Positions 16,624 to 25,220 of a stretch of DNA of 64,000 nucleotides are shown here, piece by piece. A program made the position numbers and the translations under genes. Numbering within the stretch: the stretch's first letter is position 1; each line of letters starts with the position of its first letter. The DNA comes from CAWGXZ01 sp963826695. GTDB lineage: Bacteria > Pseudomonadota > Gammaproteobacteria > Burkholderiales > Burkholderiaceae_C. Location: NCBI GenBank assembly GCA_963826695.1, contig CAWGXZ010000004.1, positions 558,001-622,000 of the forward strand. The letters run 5' to 3'. The notes beneath the pieces are model-generated. The model did not search any database, had not been told where the DNA came from, and saw nothing but the letters and a program-made list of their open reading frames with translations.

Positions 16624-18675
16624 TCAGCGCACCCGCATCCCTGGCGTGGCGCCGGGCCAGGGTTCCAGGACATAGAGGCCGCCGTGTGCCTTGTCGTCGG
16701 CATGCGAGGCGGCGAGCACCATGCCTTCGCTGACACCGAATTTCATTTTCCGCGGCGCGAGGTTGGCCACCATGACCGTGTACTTGCCCAGCAAGTCGGC
16801 CGGCTGGTAGGCGCTCTTGATGCCGCTGAAGACGTTGCGCGGCAGTGCCTCGCCGACGTCGAGCGTCAGCCGCAGCAGCTTGTCGGAGCCCTCGACCGCC
16901 TGGCAGTCGACGATCTTGGCGATGCGCAGGTCGATCTTGGCAAAGTCGTCGATGCCGATGGTGGCGGCGATCGGCTCGCCGCCCGGCGGCGGGAGCTCGA
17001 TCGGCGGCGACTCGAGCAGCGCGGCGAGCTGCTTTGGATCGACGCGCTGCATCAGGTGGCGGTAGTCGCCGATGGCGGCCGCACCCAGCGGCCGGTCGGC
17101 ATCGGCGAAGGTGAGCGGCGGCACGCGCAGGAAGGCTTCGACTTGCGCCGCGAGCGCCGGCAGCACCGGCTTCAGGTAGATCGTCAGCAGGCGGAAGGCC
17201 TCGATGCAGACGCTGCAGACCTCGTGCAGCAATGCACGCTGGTCGGCGTGGCGCACCAGTTCCCACGGCTTGTTGCGGTCGACATAGGCGTTGACCTGGT
17301 CGGCGAGCTGCATCGTCTCGCGCAGGGCCTTGCCGAATTCGCGCTGCTCGTACAGCGGCTCGACCGCTGCGCGGCCGGCGCGAACGGCATCGAGCAGCGT
17401 CCGGCCTTCAGCGCCGATCTCGTTGCAGAGCCGACCGTCGAAGCGCTTGCTGATGAAGCCGGCCGCGCGGCTGGCGATGTTGACGAACTTGCCCACCAGG
17501 TCGCTGTTGACGCGGGCGACGAAATCGTCGGGGTTGAAGTCGACGTCCTCGACCCTGGCGTTCAGCTTGGCGGCGATGTAGTAGCGCAGCCATTCGGCGT
17601 CCATGCCGAGTTCGAGATAGCGCAGCGGCGAAATGCCGGTGCCACGGCTCTTGCTCATCTTCTCGCCGCTGACGGTGATGAAGCCGTGCGCGAAGATGTT
17701 GGTCGGCAGCTTGCGCCCCGAGAACTTCAGCATCGCCGGCCAGAACAGCGTGTGGAAGTAGGTGATGTCCTTGCCGATGAAGTGGTACTGCTCGGTCGGG
17801 CCGTCGGGGTCGAGCAGGGCGTCGAAATCGATGCCGACGCGGTCACAGTAGTTCTTCAGCGACGCCAGGTAGCCGACCGGCGCGTCGAGCCAGACATAGA
17901 AGTACTTGCCGGGCGCGTCGGGAATCTCGATGCCGAAGTAGGGCGCGTCGCGGCTGATGTCCCAGTCGCTGAGGCCGCCGGCCGGCTCCGCGTCGGGGTC
18001 GTTGCTGCCGAACCACTCGCGCACCTTGTTGGCGACCTCGCTCTGCAGCTTGCCGTCGCCCGTCCACTGCTGGAGAAATTCGACGCAGCGCGGATCGCTC
18101 AGTCTGAAGAAGTAGTGCTCGCTGTGGCGCAGCACGGGGGCGGCGCCGCTCAGCGTCGAATACGGGTTCTTCAGCTCGGTCGGCGCATAGACCGCACCGC
18201 AGACCTCGCAGCTGTCGCCGTACTGGTCCTTGGCGGCGCAGCGCGGGCATTCGCCCTTGATGTAGCGGTCGGGCAGGAACATCGACTTCACCGGGTCGAA
18301 GAACTGCTCGATCGTGCGGGTGGCGATCAGCTCGTTGCGCCGCAGCGCCAGGTAGATGTCCTTGGCGAGCTGGTGGTTCTCCGGCCCGTCGGTCGAATGC
18401 CAGTTGTCGAAGCCGATATGGAAGCCGTCCAGATACGGCCTGCGGCCGGCGGCGATCTCGGCGACGAAGTCCTGCGGCGTCTTGCCGGCCTTCTCGGCCG
18501 CGATCATGATCGGCGCACCGTGCGCGTCGTCGGCCGAGACGAAATGCACCGTGTGGCCCTGCATCCGCTGAAAGCGCACCCAGATGTCGGCCTGGATGTA
18601 CTCCATGATGTGCCCGATGTGGAACGCGCCGTTGGCATACGGCAGGGCGGTGGTCACGAACAGCGTGCGGGCCAT
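16624..18675 (-). CDS. metG: Methionyl-tRNA synthetase
   Basis: Class I aminoacyl-tRNA synthetase that charges tRNA-Met. The 683-residue product has the HIGH-type motif FHIGHIMEY near residue 18, a zinc-binding knuckle CPRCAAKDQYGDSCEVC, the KMSKS loop (GEKMSKSRGTG), an anticodon-binding helical domain and a C-terminal tRNA-binding EMAP/OB domain (FAKIDLRIAKIVDCQAVEGS). ATG 18675 (MARTLFVTTALPY) is chosen over an in-frame TTG five codons upstream. It is divergent from mrp. Confidence 0.96.
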   Translation of the reverse strand: MARTLFVTTALPYANGAFHIGHIMEYIQADIWVRFQRMQGHTVHFVSADDAHGAPIMIAAEKAGKTPQDFVAEIAAGRRPYLDGFHIGFDNWHSTDGPENHQLAKDIYLALRRNELIATRTIEQFFDPVKSMFLPDRYIKGECPRCAAKDQYGDSCEVCGAVYAPTELKNPYSTLSGAAPVLRHSEHYFFRLSDPRCVEFLQQWTGDGKLQSEVANKVREWFGSNDPDAEPAGGLSDWDISRDAPYFGIEIPDAPGKYFYVWLDAPVGYLASLKNYCDRVGIDFDALLDPDGPTEQYHFIGKDITYFHTLFWPAMLKFSGRKLPTNIFAHGFITVSGEKMSKSRGTGISPLRYLELGMDAEWLRYYIAAKLNARVEDVDFNPDDFVARVNSDLVGKFVNIASRAAGFISKRFDGRLCNEIGAEGRTLLDAVRAGRAAVEPLYEQREFGKALRETMQLADQVNAYVDRNKPWELVRHADQRALLHEVCSVCIEAFRLLTIYLKPVLPALAAQVEAFLRVPPLTFADADRPLGAAAIGDYRHLMQRVDPKQLAALLESPPIELPPPGGEPIAATIGIDDFAKIDLRIAKIVDCQAVEGSDKLLRLTLDVGEALPRNVFSGIKSAYQPADLLGKYTVMVANLAPRKMKFGVSEGMVLAASHADDKAHGGLYVLEPWPGATPGMRVR

Positions 18676-18778
18676 GGCGGTCTCGGGCAAACGGCAATTT
18701 TAGGCGGCGCACGGCGTGTGGATGGCGCTGCTAGACTGCCCGCCCGCCGACCTGCTCGTGCTCCTTTCTCTCGAACCC

Positions 18779-19870
18779 ATGGCCGTCACCGAATCCGTTT
18801 TGCTCGACGCGCTGAGGACGGTGGTCGATCCGAACACCGGGAAGGACTTCGTCTCCACCCGGCAGCTGAAGAATCTGCGTATCGACGGCGGCGATGTCGC
18901 CTTCGACGTCGAACTGGGCTATCCGGCGAAGAGCCAGCTGGCCACGCTGCGCAAGGCCCTGATCGCGGCCGCGCGCCGGGTCGAGGGGGTGCAGAACGTC
19001 AGCACCAACCTGGCGACGAAGATCACCGCGCATGCGGTGCAGCGCGGCGTGCAGCTGCTGCCGAAGGTCAAGAACATCGTTGCGGTGGCGTCGGGCAAGG
19101 GCGGCGTCGGCAAGAGCACGACCGCCGTCAACCTCGCCCTGGCGCTGGCTGCCGAAGGCGCGACGGTCGGCATCCTCGATGCCGACATCTACGGACCGAG
19201 CCAGCCGATGATGATGGGCATTTCCGGCCGGCCGGAAAGCGAAGACGGCAAGACCATGGAGCCGATGGCCAATTACGGCGTCCAGGTGATGTCGATCGGC
19301 TTCCTGGTCGATGCCGACAACCCGATGGTCTGGCGCGGCCCGATGGCCACGCAGGCGCTCGAGCAGCTGCTGCGGCAGACCAACTGGGCCGAGCTCGACT
19401 ACCTGATCGTCGACATGCCGCCGGGCACCGGCGACATCCAGCTGACGCTGTCGCAGCGGGTGCCGCTGACCGGCGCGGTGATCGTCACCACGCCGCAGGA
19501 CATCGCGCTGCTCGACGCCAAGCGCGGCATCAAGATGTTCGAGAAGGTCGGCGTGCCGATCCTCGGCGTGGTCGAGAACATGGCCGTGCACGTCTGCGAG
19601 CAGTGCGGCCATGTCGAGCACATCTTCGGCGAAGAAGGCGGCAAGCGCATGGCCGAGGAGTACCGGATCGACTACCTGGGCGCGCTGCCGCTGAACCTGT
19701 CGATCCGCGTGCAGGCCGACAGCGGCTGCCCGACGGTGGTCACCGACCCGGAGGGCGAGATTGCCGGCCTCTACAAGAGCGTCGCCCGCCAGGTGGCGGT
19801 GAAGATCGCCCAGCGGGCCAAGGACTTCTCGTCGAAATTCCCCAGCATCTCGATTTCTAAGGACACCTGA
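18779..19870 (+). CDS. mrp: Mrp/ApbC-type iron-sulfur cluster carrier ATPase
   Basis: A 363-residue P-loop scaffold that delivers Fe-S clusters. It has an N-terminal MIP18/DUF59 domain (residues 1-90), the deviant Walker A GKGGVGKST around residue 108, the Mrp signature (LIVDMPPGTGDIQL) and a CxxC site in VCEQCGHVEHIFG for cluster binding. Fe-S delivery suits the neighbourhood, since the genes just downstream encode a polyferredoxin and formate dehydrogenase subunits with many 4Fe-4S clusters, but mrp is also a general housekeeping gene. Confidence 0.93.
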   Translation: MAVTESVLLDALRTVVDPNTGKDFVSTRQLKNLRIDGGDVAFDVELGYPAKSQLATLRKALIAAARRVEGVQNVSTNLATKITAHAVQRGVQLLPKVKNIVAVASGKGGVGKSTTAVNLALALAAEGATVGILDADIYGPSQPMMMGISGRPESEDGKTMEPMANYGVQVMSIGFLVDADNPMVWRGPMATQALEQLLRQTNWAELDYLIVDMPPGTGDIQLTLSQRVPLTGAVIVTTPQDIALLDAKRGIKMFEKVGVPILGVVENMAVHVCEQCGHVEHIFGEEGGKRMAEEYRIDYLGALPLNLSIRVQADSGCPTVVTDPEGEIAGLYKSVARQVAVKIAQRAKDFSSKFPSISISKDT

Positions 19871-19878
19871 CCGTCACC

Positions 19879-20391
19879 GTGAGCGAAGTCGCCGCGTCGC
19901 CGCGCCAGCCCCGCCCCGGCGTCCGCGTCGCGGTGGTCATGGAGCGCCGTGCCCAGCCCAATCGCTGGGAGGACTGGCATTTCAGGCTGGTCGACGTCAT
20001 CCCGCACGAGGATGCCTTCGGCACCGAGTCGCGCGTGCTGCGCGACGACGGCACGACGCAGCGCACGCTGCATCCGAACTTCTCGCTCGAGCTGTATGCC
20101 GACGAGGGCAAGGGCTACTACCTCAACCTCACCTCGGGCCATCCGGTCTGGTTCGTGATGTGGCGCATCGACGAGGACGACCCCTCGCGAGCGCGACCCG
20201 AGATCGTCAGCCTGTCCTACATCGAGGCCGACCGCTGGATGAGCGCCAGTGAACGGGTCGACAACGTGCCGCTGTCGGCCGACTTCACCGAATGGCTGCA
20301 GGCTTTCACCGACGACAACTTCAAGCCCGAGGCGATGCGCAAGCAGGGGCCGCAGTCGTTCCTGCGACCGGAAGAGCGGGGCAGGCGATGA
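19879..20391 (+). CDS. DUF3305 domain protein, formate dehydrogenase-associated
   Basis: A 170-residue cytosolic protein of the DUF3305 family, whose genes cluster with DUF3306 and formate dehydrogenase genes in proteobacteria. The conserved core here runs VAVVMERRAQPNRWEDWHF through GYYLNLTSGHPVWFVMWRI. It starts with GTG 8 bp after mrp and is followed by DUF3306 8 bp later, so the genes are probably co-transcribed. The biochemical function is unknown; its position suggests a role in enzyme maturation. Confidence 0.85.
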   Translation: MSEVAASPRQPRPGVRVAVVMERRAQPNRWEDWHFRLVDVIPHEDAFGTESRVLRDDGTTQRTLHPNFSLELYADEGKGYYLNLTSGHPVWFVMWRIDEDDPSRARPEIVSLSYIEADRWMSASERVDNVPLSADFTEWLQAFTDDNFKPEAMRKQGPQSFLRPEERGRR

Positions 20392-20398
20392 ACGCTCG

Positions 20399-21157
20399 AT
20401 GAGCGACGATCCAGCGTCGTTCTTCTCGCGCTGGTCGCGGCGCAAGGCGCAGGCACGCACCGAGCCGGTGCCTGCCGAGCCGCCGAAGCCGCTCGACGTT
20501 GCGTTGCCGCAGGTGCCGGCGGCGGCGCCGCGCACCCCGGCGGCGGCACCGGTCGACAGGGAGGTCGCTCCACCGGGGCCTGCGCTGCCGACGCTCGAGG
20601 ATGTCGCTGAACTGGGCCACGCCTCGGACTACTCGCGCTTCGTTGCGCCGGGGGTCGATTCGAACGTGCGCAATGCGGCGATGAAGAAGCTGTTTACCGA
20701 TCCGCACTTCAACATCATGGACGGGCTCGACATCTACATCGACGACTACGGCAAGCCCGACCCGATTCCGCCCGAAATGCTGCGGCAGATGGTCCAGTCC
20801 AAGGTGCTCGGTCTGTTCGACGACGAAGAAAATGCCGAGGCCGAGGCGCAGGCGCCGGATACCGCGGCAGCCGGCGCCAGCGCCACTTGTGAAGAGGCAA
20901 ACGCCGTGGCAGAAACCGCCGAGGCCTCGACCCACGAGCCGCTCGCGGCGGCGGCTCCACCGAGCGAGCCGACCCGGGCGCCCGACGCCGACGACGTTCC
21001 CCGGCACCCGCCGCCCTGCGGGTTTGTCGCAGCGGCGCCATGCGAAGGGTCCGCCGATAATCCGCCGCATGACGACAACGCTTATCTGCAACTGCAACCA
21101 GACGATGCCGCTGGATGCGCCGGCGTTGATCAAGGCGCTCGGTCCCGGCAAGTCTGA
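20399..21157 (+). CDS. DUF3306 domain protein, formate dehydrogenase-associated
   Basis: A 252-residue protein whose N-terminal half is the DUF3306 family (FFSRWSRRKAQ at the start, SDYSRFVAPGVDSNVRNAAM and LFTDPHFNIMDGLDIYIDDY). The C-terminal half is Ala/Pro-rich and low complexity. The reading frame runs 89 bp past the start of the polyferredoxin gene, so the two coding regions overlap in different frames. The role is unknown, but the family is found with formate dehydrogenase loci, as here. Confidence 0.83.
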   Translation: MSDDPASFFSRWSRRKAQARTEPVPAEPPKPLDVALPQVPAAAPRTPAAAPVDREVAPPGPALPTLEDVAELGHASDYSRFVAPGVDSNVRNAAMKKLFTDPHFNIMDGLDIYIDDYGKPDPIPPEMLRQMVQSKVLGLFDDEENAEAEAQAPDTAAAGASATCEEANAVAETAEASTHEPLAAAAPPSEPTRAPDADDVPRHPPPCGFVAAAPCEGSADNPPHDDNAYLQLQPDDAAGCAGVDQGARSRQV

Positions 21158-23198
21158 CGGTCTCGAGACGGTCCACACCACCTTGTGCAGGCGCGAGGCG
21201 GGCGCCTTCCAGCGCGCTGCCAAGTCCGGCGACGAACTTCTGGTGGCCTGCACCCAGGAGAGCCGGCTGTTCCTCGATCTGAACGAGGCAACCGTCGGCG
21301 CACCCGGTCTTGCCGAACGGCCGATCCGCTTCGTCAACATCCGCGAGACGGGTGGTTGGTCGAAGGATGGCGAGCGGGCCATGCCGAAGATCGCCGCGTT
21401 GATCGCGGCCGCGCAACGCGACGAGCCCGAGCCGGTTGCCACCGTCAGCTACCGTTCGGCGGGCCGGCTGCTGGTGATCGGTTCGGCCGACGCGGCGCAG
21501 CGCGCGGCGACCATGCTGGCGGACAAGCTCGAGGTCAGCCTGCTGCTGCCGCGCCCCGGTGGCACCTTGCCGCAGGATCGCAGGCACGTGGTTCACACCG
21601 GCGCGCTGCAATCGATCGGCGGCTGGCTCGGCGCCTTCCAGGTGAGCTGGCAGCGCGGCAATCCGATCGACCCCGATCTGTGCACCCGCTGCAATGCATG
21701 CATCGAGGTCTGCCCCGAGGGCGCCATCGACTTCAGCTACCAGATCGACCTGGCCAAGTGCACCGGCCACCGCGCTTGCGTTCGTGCCTGCGAGGCGGCC
21801 GGTGCGATCGACTTCACCCGCGAACCCGAAAGCGCGAGCGAAGCCTACGACCTGGTGCTCGACCTCGGGGCCGGCGCCGATGGCGGTGCGTTCCTGAGGC
21901 AGCACCAGCCGCCGCAGGGCTACTTCCATGCAGCCGACGATGCCGCGCTGATGCGCGCGGTGCTCGAGCTGCGCGAACTGACGGGCGAGTTCGAGAAGCC
22001 GAAGTTCTTCGACTACAAGCCCAAGCTCTGCGCGCACAGCCGCAACGAGCAGGTCGGCTGCACGGCGTGCATCGACGTCTGCTCGGCCGAGGCGATCGCC
22101 AGCGAGCGCACGACCACGGGCGGCATCCGTGTCGAGCCCTACCTCTGTGTCGGTTGCGGCGCCTGCACCACGGTCTGCCCGAGCGGCGCCCTCGGCTATG
22201 CGACGCCGCGGCCGGGCGAGCAGGGCCAGCGCCTGCGCACGCTGCTCGCGACCTACCGCAAGGCCGGCGGACGCGATGCCGCGCTGCTGCTGCACAGCCG
22301 CGAAGCCGGCGCCCGGCTGATCGGCGAACTCGGCCGGCAGGCCGCGAGCGGTGCCGCATTGCGCGGCGTTCCGGCGCGGGTGCTGCCGGTCGACCTCTGG
22401 CACACGGCGTCGGTCGGCATCGACCTGTGGCTGTCGGCAATCGCCTACGGCGCAAGCCAGATCTGGGTTCTGATCACGCAGGAGGAGGCTCCCGCCTACC
22501 GCGCCGCACTGCAGCAGCAGATCGACGTGGCGCAGGCGATCCTCTGGGGTCTCGGCTACAGCGGCACGCATCTGCGGCTGATCGAGGCGCGCGACGCCGC
22601 CGGGCTCGATGCTGCGCTGCAGGCAGCGCCGGCGCAAGGCGTCGCGGTCGCGGGCAGTTTCGGCGTCCAGTCCGAAAAGCGCGCGACGCTCGACCTGGCG
22701 CTCGACCACCTGGCCGCACATGCGCCGCACCGCGTCGACGAGATTGCCTTGCCGCCGGCCAGCCCCTTCGGCACGATCCGCGTCGATACCGATGCCTGCA
22801 CCCTGTGCCTGGCGTGCGTGGGCGCCTGCCCGGAGGCCGCGCTGGCCGACAACCCCGATCTTCCACAGCTGCGCTTCATCGAGAAGAACTGCGTCCAGTG
22901 CGGCCTTTGTGCGTCGACCTGCCCGGAAGATGCGATCACCCTCGAGCCGCGGCTCTGGCTGGCCGATGGCGGCAAGGCACGCAAGCAGGCGCGGGTGATG
23001 AACGAAGTCGAGCCTTTCGGCTGCGTGCGCTGCGGCAAGCCGTTCGGCACCTTGAAGGCGATCGAACTGATGATCAGCACCCTGGCCGGCCATTCGATGT
23101 TCCAGGGGGCGGCGGCCGAACGGCTGAAGATGTGCGGTGACTGCCGCGTCATCGACCTGCACACCAGCCCCGACGAGGTGAGGATCACCGATCTATGA
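21069..23198 (+). CDS. 4Fe-4S polyferredoxin associated with formate dehydrogenase
   Basis: A 709-residue iron-sulfur protein that probably carries electrons or clusters during formate dehydrogenase function or assembly. Cysteine clusters include CTRCNACIEVCPEG near residue 200, CTACIDVC, CVGCGACTTVCPSG, CTLCLACVGACPEA and CVQCGLCASTCPED, giving at least four 4Fe-4S sites, with a CNCN motif at the N-terminus (MTTTLICNCNQTMPLD). ATG 21069 is chosen; upstream sequence in this frame is antisense-like. It overlaps the DUF3306 gene by 89 bp and the TorD-like gene by 4 bp. Confidence 0.85.
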   Translation: MTTTLICNCNQTMPLDAPALIKALGPGKSDGLETVHTTLCRREAGAFQRAAKSGDELLVACTQESRLFLDLNEATVGAPGLAERPIRFVNIRETGGWSKDGERAMPKIAALIAAAQRDEPEPVATVSYRSAGRLLVIGSADAAQRAATMLADKLEVSLLLPRPGGTLPQDRRHVVHTGALQSIGGWLGAFQVSWQRGNPIDPDLCTRCNACIEVCPEGAIDFSYQIDLAKCTGHRACVRACEAAGAIDFTREPESASEAYDLVLDLGAGADGGAFLRQHQPPQGYFHAADDAALMRAVLELRELTGEFEKPKFFDYKPKLCAHSRNEQVGCTACIDVCSAEAIASERTTTGGIRVEPYLCVGCGACTTVCPSGALGYATPRPGEQGQRLRTLLATYRKAGGRDAALLLHSREAGARLIGELGRQAASGAALRGVPARVLPVDLWHTASVGIDLWLSAIAYGASQIWVLITQEEAPAYRAALQQQIDVAQAILWGLGYSGTHLRLIEARDAAGLDAALQAAPAQGVAVAGSFGVQSEKRATLDLALDHLAAHAPHRVDEIALPPASPFGTIRVDTDACTLCLACVGACPEAALADNPDLPQLRFIEKNCVQCGLCASTCPEDAITLEPRLWLADGGKARKQARVMNEVEPFGCVRCGKPFGTLKAIELMISTLAGHSMFQGAAAERLKMCGDCRVIDLHTSPDEVRITDL

Positions 23199-23818
23199 AG
23201 GCCGAGACGCTGGTCCTCGCCCAGCCCGACAGCAGCGAGGAACTCGAGCGGGCCGAGCTCTACGGACTGCTCGCGCGCTGCTGGCATGCCGCGCCCGACG
23301 AGGCGCTGTTCCGGCAGTTTGCGGTTGCGGTGACCGAGGCGCCGCAGTCGGGTTCCTTTCTCGAGCCGCCGTGGCAGGCGCTGGTTGCCGCCATGCGCGG
23401 CAGCAGCGTCGAGGCAGCGGACGACGAGTTCGCGGCGCTCTTCCTCGGCACCGGCAAGCCGGATGTGTTCCTCTACGGCTCGCACTACATGGCCGGCTCG
23501 CTCAACGAGAAGCCGCTGGTCGAGTTGCGCAGCGACCTTGCCGCGCTCGGCCTGACCCGCGACACGACGAGCTGCGAAACCGAGGACCATGTCGCCTACC
23601 TGTTCGAGCTGATGCGCTACCTGATTGCCGGCGACGATGTGGCCGTGTGCAACCTGGAAAGCCAGCGTCGCATCTTCCGCGCCCACCTGCAGCCCTGGCT
23701 GGTCGACCTTTGCGACACCGTCGAGCGCCATCCGCGGGCGAAACTCTATGCCGCCCTCGCGGGCTTCACCCGCGCCTTTGCCGAGGTCGAGACGCAGGCT
23801 TTCGACATGATCGAGTAG
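23195..23818 (+). CDS. TorD/DmsD-family molybdoenzyme chaperone
   Basis: A 207-residue all-alpha cytosolic chaperone of the TorD family, which binds TAT signal peptides and holds apo-molybdoenzymes until the cofactor is inserted. Recognisable regions are ELYGLLARCWHAAPDE near the N-terminus, YGSHYMAGSLNEKPLVELR, and ETEDHVAYLFELMRYLIAG. The start overlaps the polyferredoxin stop (ATGA). The likely client is the large formate dehydrogenase subunit encoded 4 kb away, which has a twin-arginine signal. Confidence 0.87.
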   Translation: MKAETLVLAQPDSSEELERAELYGLLARCWHAAPDEALFRQFAVAVTEAPQSGSFLEPPWQALVAAMRGSSVEAADDEFAALFLGTGKPDVFLYGSHYMAGSLNEKPLVELRSDLAALGLTRDTTSCETEDHVAYLFELMRYLIAGDDVAVCNLESQRRIFRAHLQPWLVDLCDTVERHPRAKLYAALAGFTRAFAEVETQAFDMIE

Positions 23819-23976
23819 CTTCCGGGCCCGGCGGCGGGCACGTTGGAAGGCTTTTGGTCGAACGCGGCCGCCGTGTCGAGCGGGATTCCAGGCAGCGCTG
23901 TTCGGCCGCGCTGCAGGCAATCGAGTCGTCTGCGAGCACGGAGAGGTTCGACGGCCACCGGCAGCCAGCGCGCTCG

Positions 23977-25110
23977 CTAGCGCTCGATCCGGACGATCTT
24001 GCCGTCGCTGTGATCGGTGAGCAGGTACAGCCAGCCGTCGGGGCCCTGCCGCACATCGCGGATGCGCCCGAGCTGGCCGACGAGGTGGCGCTCTTCCTTC
24101 AGCACGCGTTCGCCGTCGAGTTCGAGGCGCACCAGTGACTGGGCGCGCAGCGAGCCGACGAACAGGCTGCCCTTCCAGCCCGCATAGCGCTCGCTCGTCA
24201 GGAAGGCCATGCCGCTGACCGCGATCGACGGCACCCAATGCGTCAGCGGCGGCTCGATGCCGCTCTTGGTCGGCCCTTCGCCGATGCGCGTGCCGCTGCC
24301 GTATTCGACACCGAAGCTGGTCACGGGCCAGCCGTAGTTGCGACCCGCGCGCGTGATGTTCAACTCGTCGCCGCCTTCGGGGCCGTGCTCGTGCGTCCAG
24401 AGTTCGCCACTTTGCGGATGCAGCGCCGCACCCTGCACATTGCGGTGGCCCAGGCTCCAGACCTCCGGCAGCGCCCCCCGTGTCTTCAGGAAAGGGTTGT
24501 CGGCGGGTATTCGTCCGTCCGCCTCGATCCGCACCACCTTGCCGAGGTGGTTGTCGAGTTGCTGCGCAGCATGGCGCCGGGTAAAGCGGTCACCGAGCGT
24601 GATGAACAGGCGGCCGTCGCGGCCGAACGCCAGCCGAGAGCCGAAATGCGCCACCCCGGCGACCTTGGGTAGCTGGCGGAACAGCACCTGCACTTCGTCG
24701 ATGCGTTCGTCGCCGAGGCGGCCGCGTGCCACCGCCGTGCCGTTGCCGCCCTGAGGCCCCGGCTCGACATAGCTCCAGTAGACCCACCGATTGGTCGCAA
24801 ACTGCGGATCGAGGACGACGTCGAGCAGGCCGCCCTGTGCACGCGCCTCGATCGGCGGCAGGCCGGCGAGCGCCGGGCCGACGACGCCCTGCGGCGTGAC
24901 GATACGCATGCGGCCTGGCCGCTCGGTGACGAGCATGCGGCCATCGGGCAGGAAGGCGAGGCTCCACGGATAGGCCAGACCCGTGGCGACGGTCACCGCC
25001 TTGAGTGCGGGCGTGTCGGCGTGCACGGTGACCGGCAGCCAAACGGCTGTCGCGGCCAGGGCAGCGCAGAGCGCCTGGTCCAGCCGGCGCGCCCTGGCGC
25101 TTGCAAACAC
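23977..25110 (-). CDS. PQQ-dependent sugar dehydrogenase (soluble GDH/YliI type)
   Basis: A 377-residue periplasmic beta-propeller aldose sugar dehydrogenase of the YliI/GSDH family. Motifs include VATGLAYPWSLAFLPDGRML, SRLAFGRDGRLFITLGD, SLGHRNVQGAALHP and WTHEHGPEGGDELN, with the catalytic and PQQ-binding residues of that fold. A signal peptide follows a start at GTG 25110 (cleavage near VHA/DTP). This start lies just 2 nt after the encoded CCA end of the upstream selC gene; any earlier start would translate through the tRNA and is rejected. A transcript from selB would run through selC into this gene. Confidence 0.85.
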   Translation of the reverse strand: MFASARARRLDQALCAALAATAVWLPVTVHADTPALKAVTVATGLAYPWSLAFLPDGRMLVTERPGRMRIVTPQGVVGPALAGLPPIEARAQGGLLDVVLDPQFATNRWVYWSYVEPGPQGGNGTAVARGRLGDERIDEVQVLFRQLPKVAGVAHFGSRLAFGRDGRLFITLGDRFTRRHAAQQLDNHLGKVVRIEADGRIPADNPFLKTRGALPEVWSLGHRNVQGAALHPQSGELWTHEHGPEGGDELNITRAGRNYGWPVTSFGVEYGSGTRIGEGPTKSGIEPPLTHWVPSIAVSGMAFLTSERYAGWKGSLFVGSLRAQSLVRLELDGERVLKEERHLVGQLGRIRDVRQGPDGWLYLLTDHSDGKIVRIER

Positions 25111-25112
25111 AT

Positions 25113-25209
25113 TGGCGGAAGAGCGTGGGAGTCGAACCCACCTGGGACCGCAGGGCGGCCCCACCCGGTTTTGCAGACCGGACGCCCCACCGGGGAACGG
25201 TCCTCCTCC
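25113..25209 (-). tRNA. selC: tRNA-Sec-type gene with cysteine anticodon GCA
   Basis: A 97-nt tRNA with encoded CCA that aligns along its length with E. coli tRNA-Sec (95 nt). The long variable arm GGGCCGC/GCGGTCC, the 6-bp D stem CGTTCC/GGGGCG, and the T arm GTGGG-TTCGACT-CCCAC are all of the selenocysteine type. The anticodon stem CCGGT/ACCGG closes loop CTGCAAA, so the anticodon is GCA, not TCA. It therefore reads UGC and UGU. Acceptor pairing is 7 bp (one G-U) with a G-G opposition at the eighth position. It sits 11 bp after selB, which supports selC identity. A normal tRNA-Cys has a short variable loop and about 74 nt. Confidence 0.93.
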
Positions 25210-25220
25210 AACTGGTTTGC

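Noticed and set aside
16684..19860. A 1,058-codon plus-strand frame across metG and mrp
   Set aside because: It is antisense to metG and out of frame with mrp, both of which have complete catalytic motifs.
25113..25209. Ordinary tRNA-Cys, as the GCA anticodon alone would suggest
   Set aside because: Length (97 nt), the 7-bp variable arm, the 6-bp D stem and close match to tRNA-Sec all exclude a standard tRNA-Cys; the position beside selB agrees.
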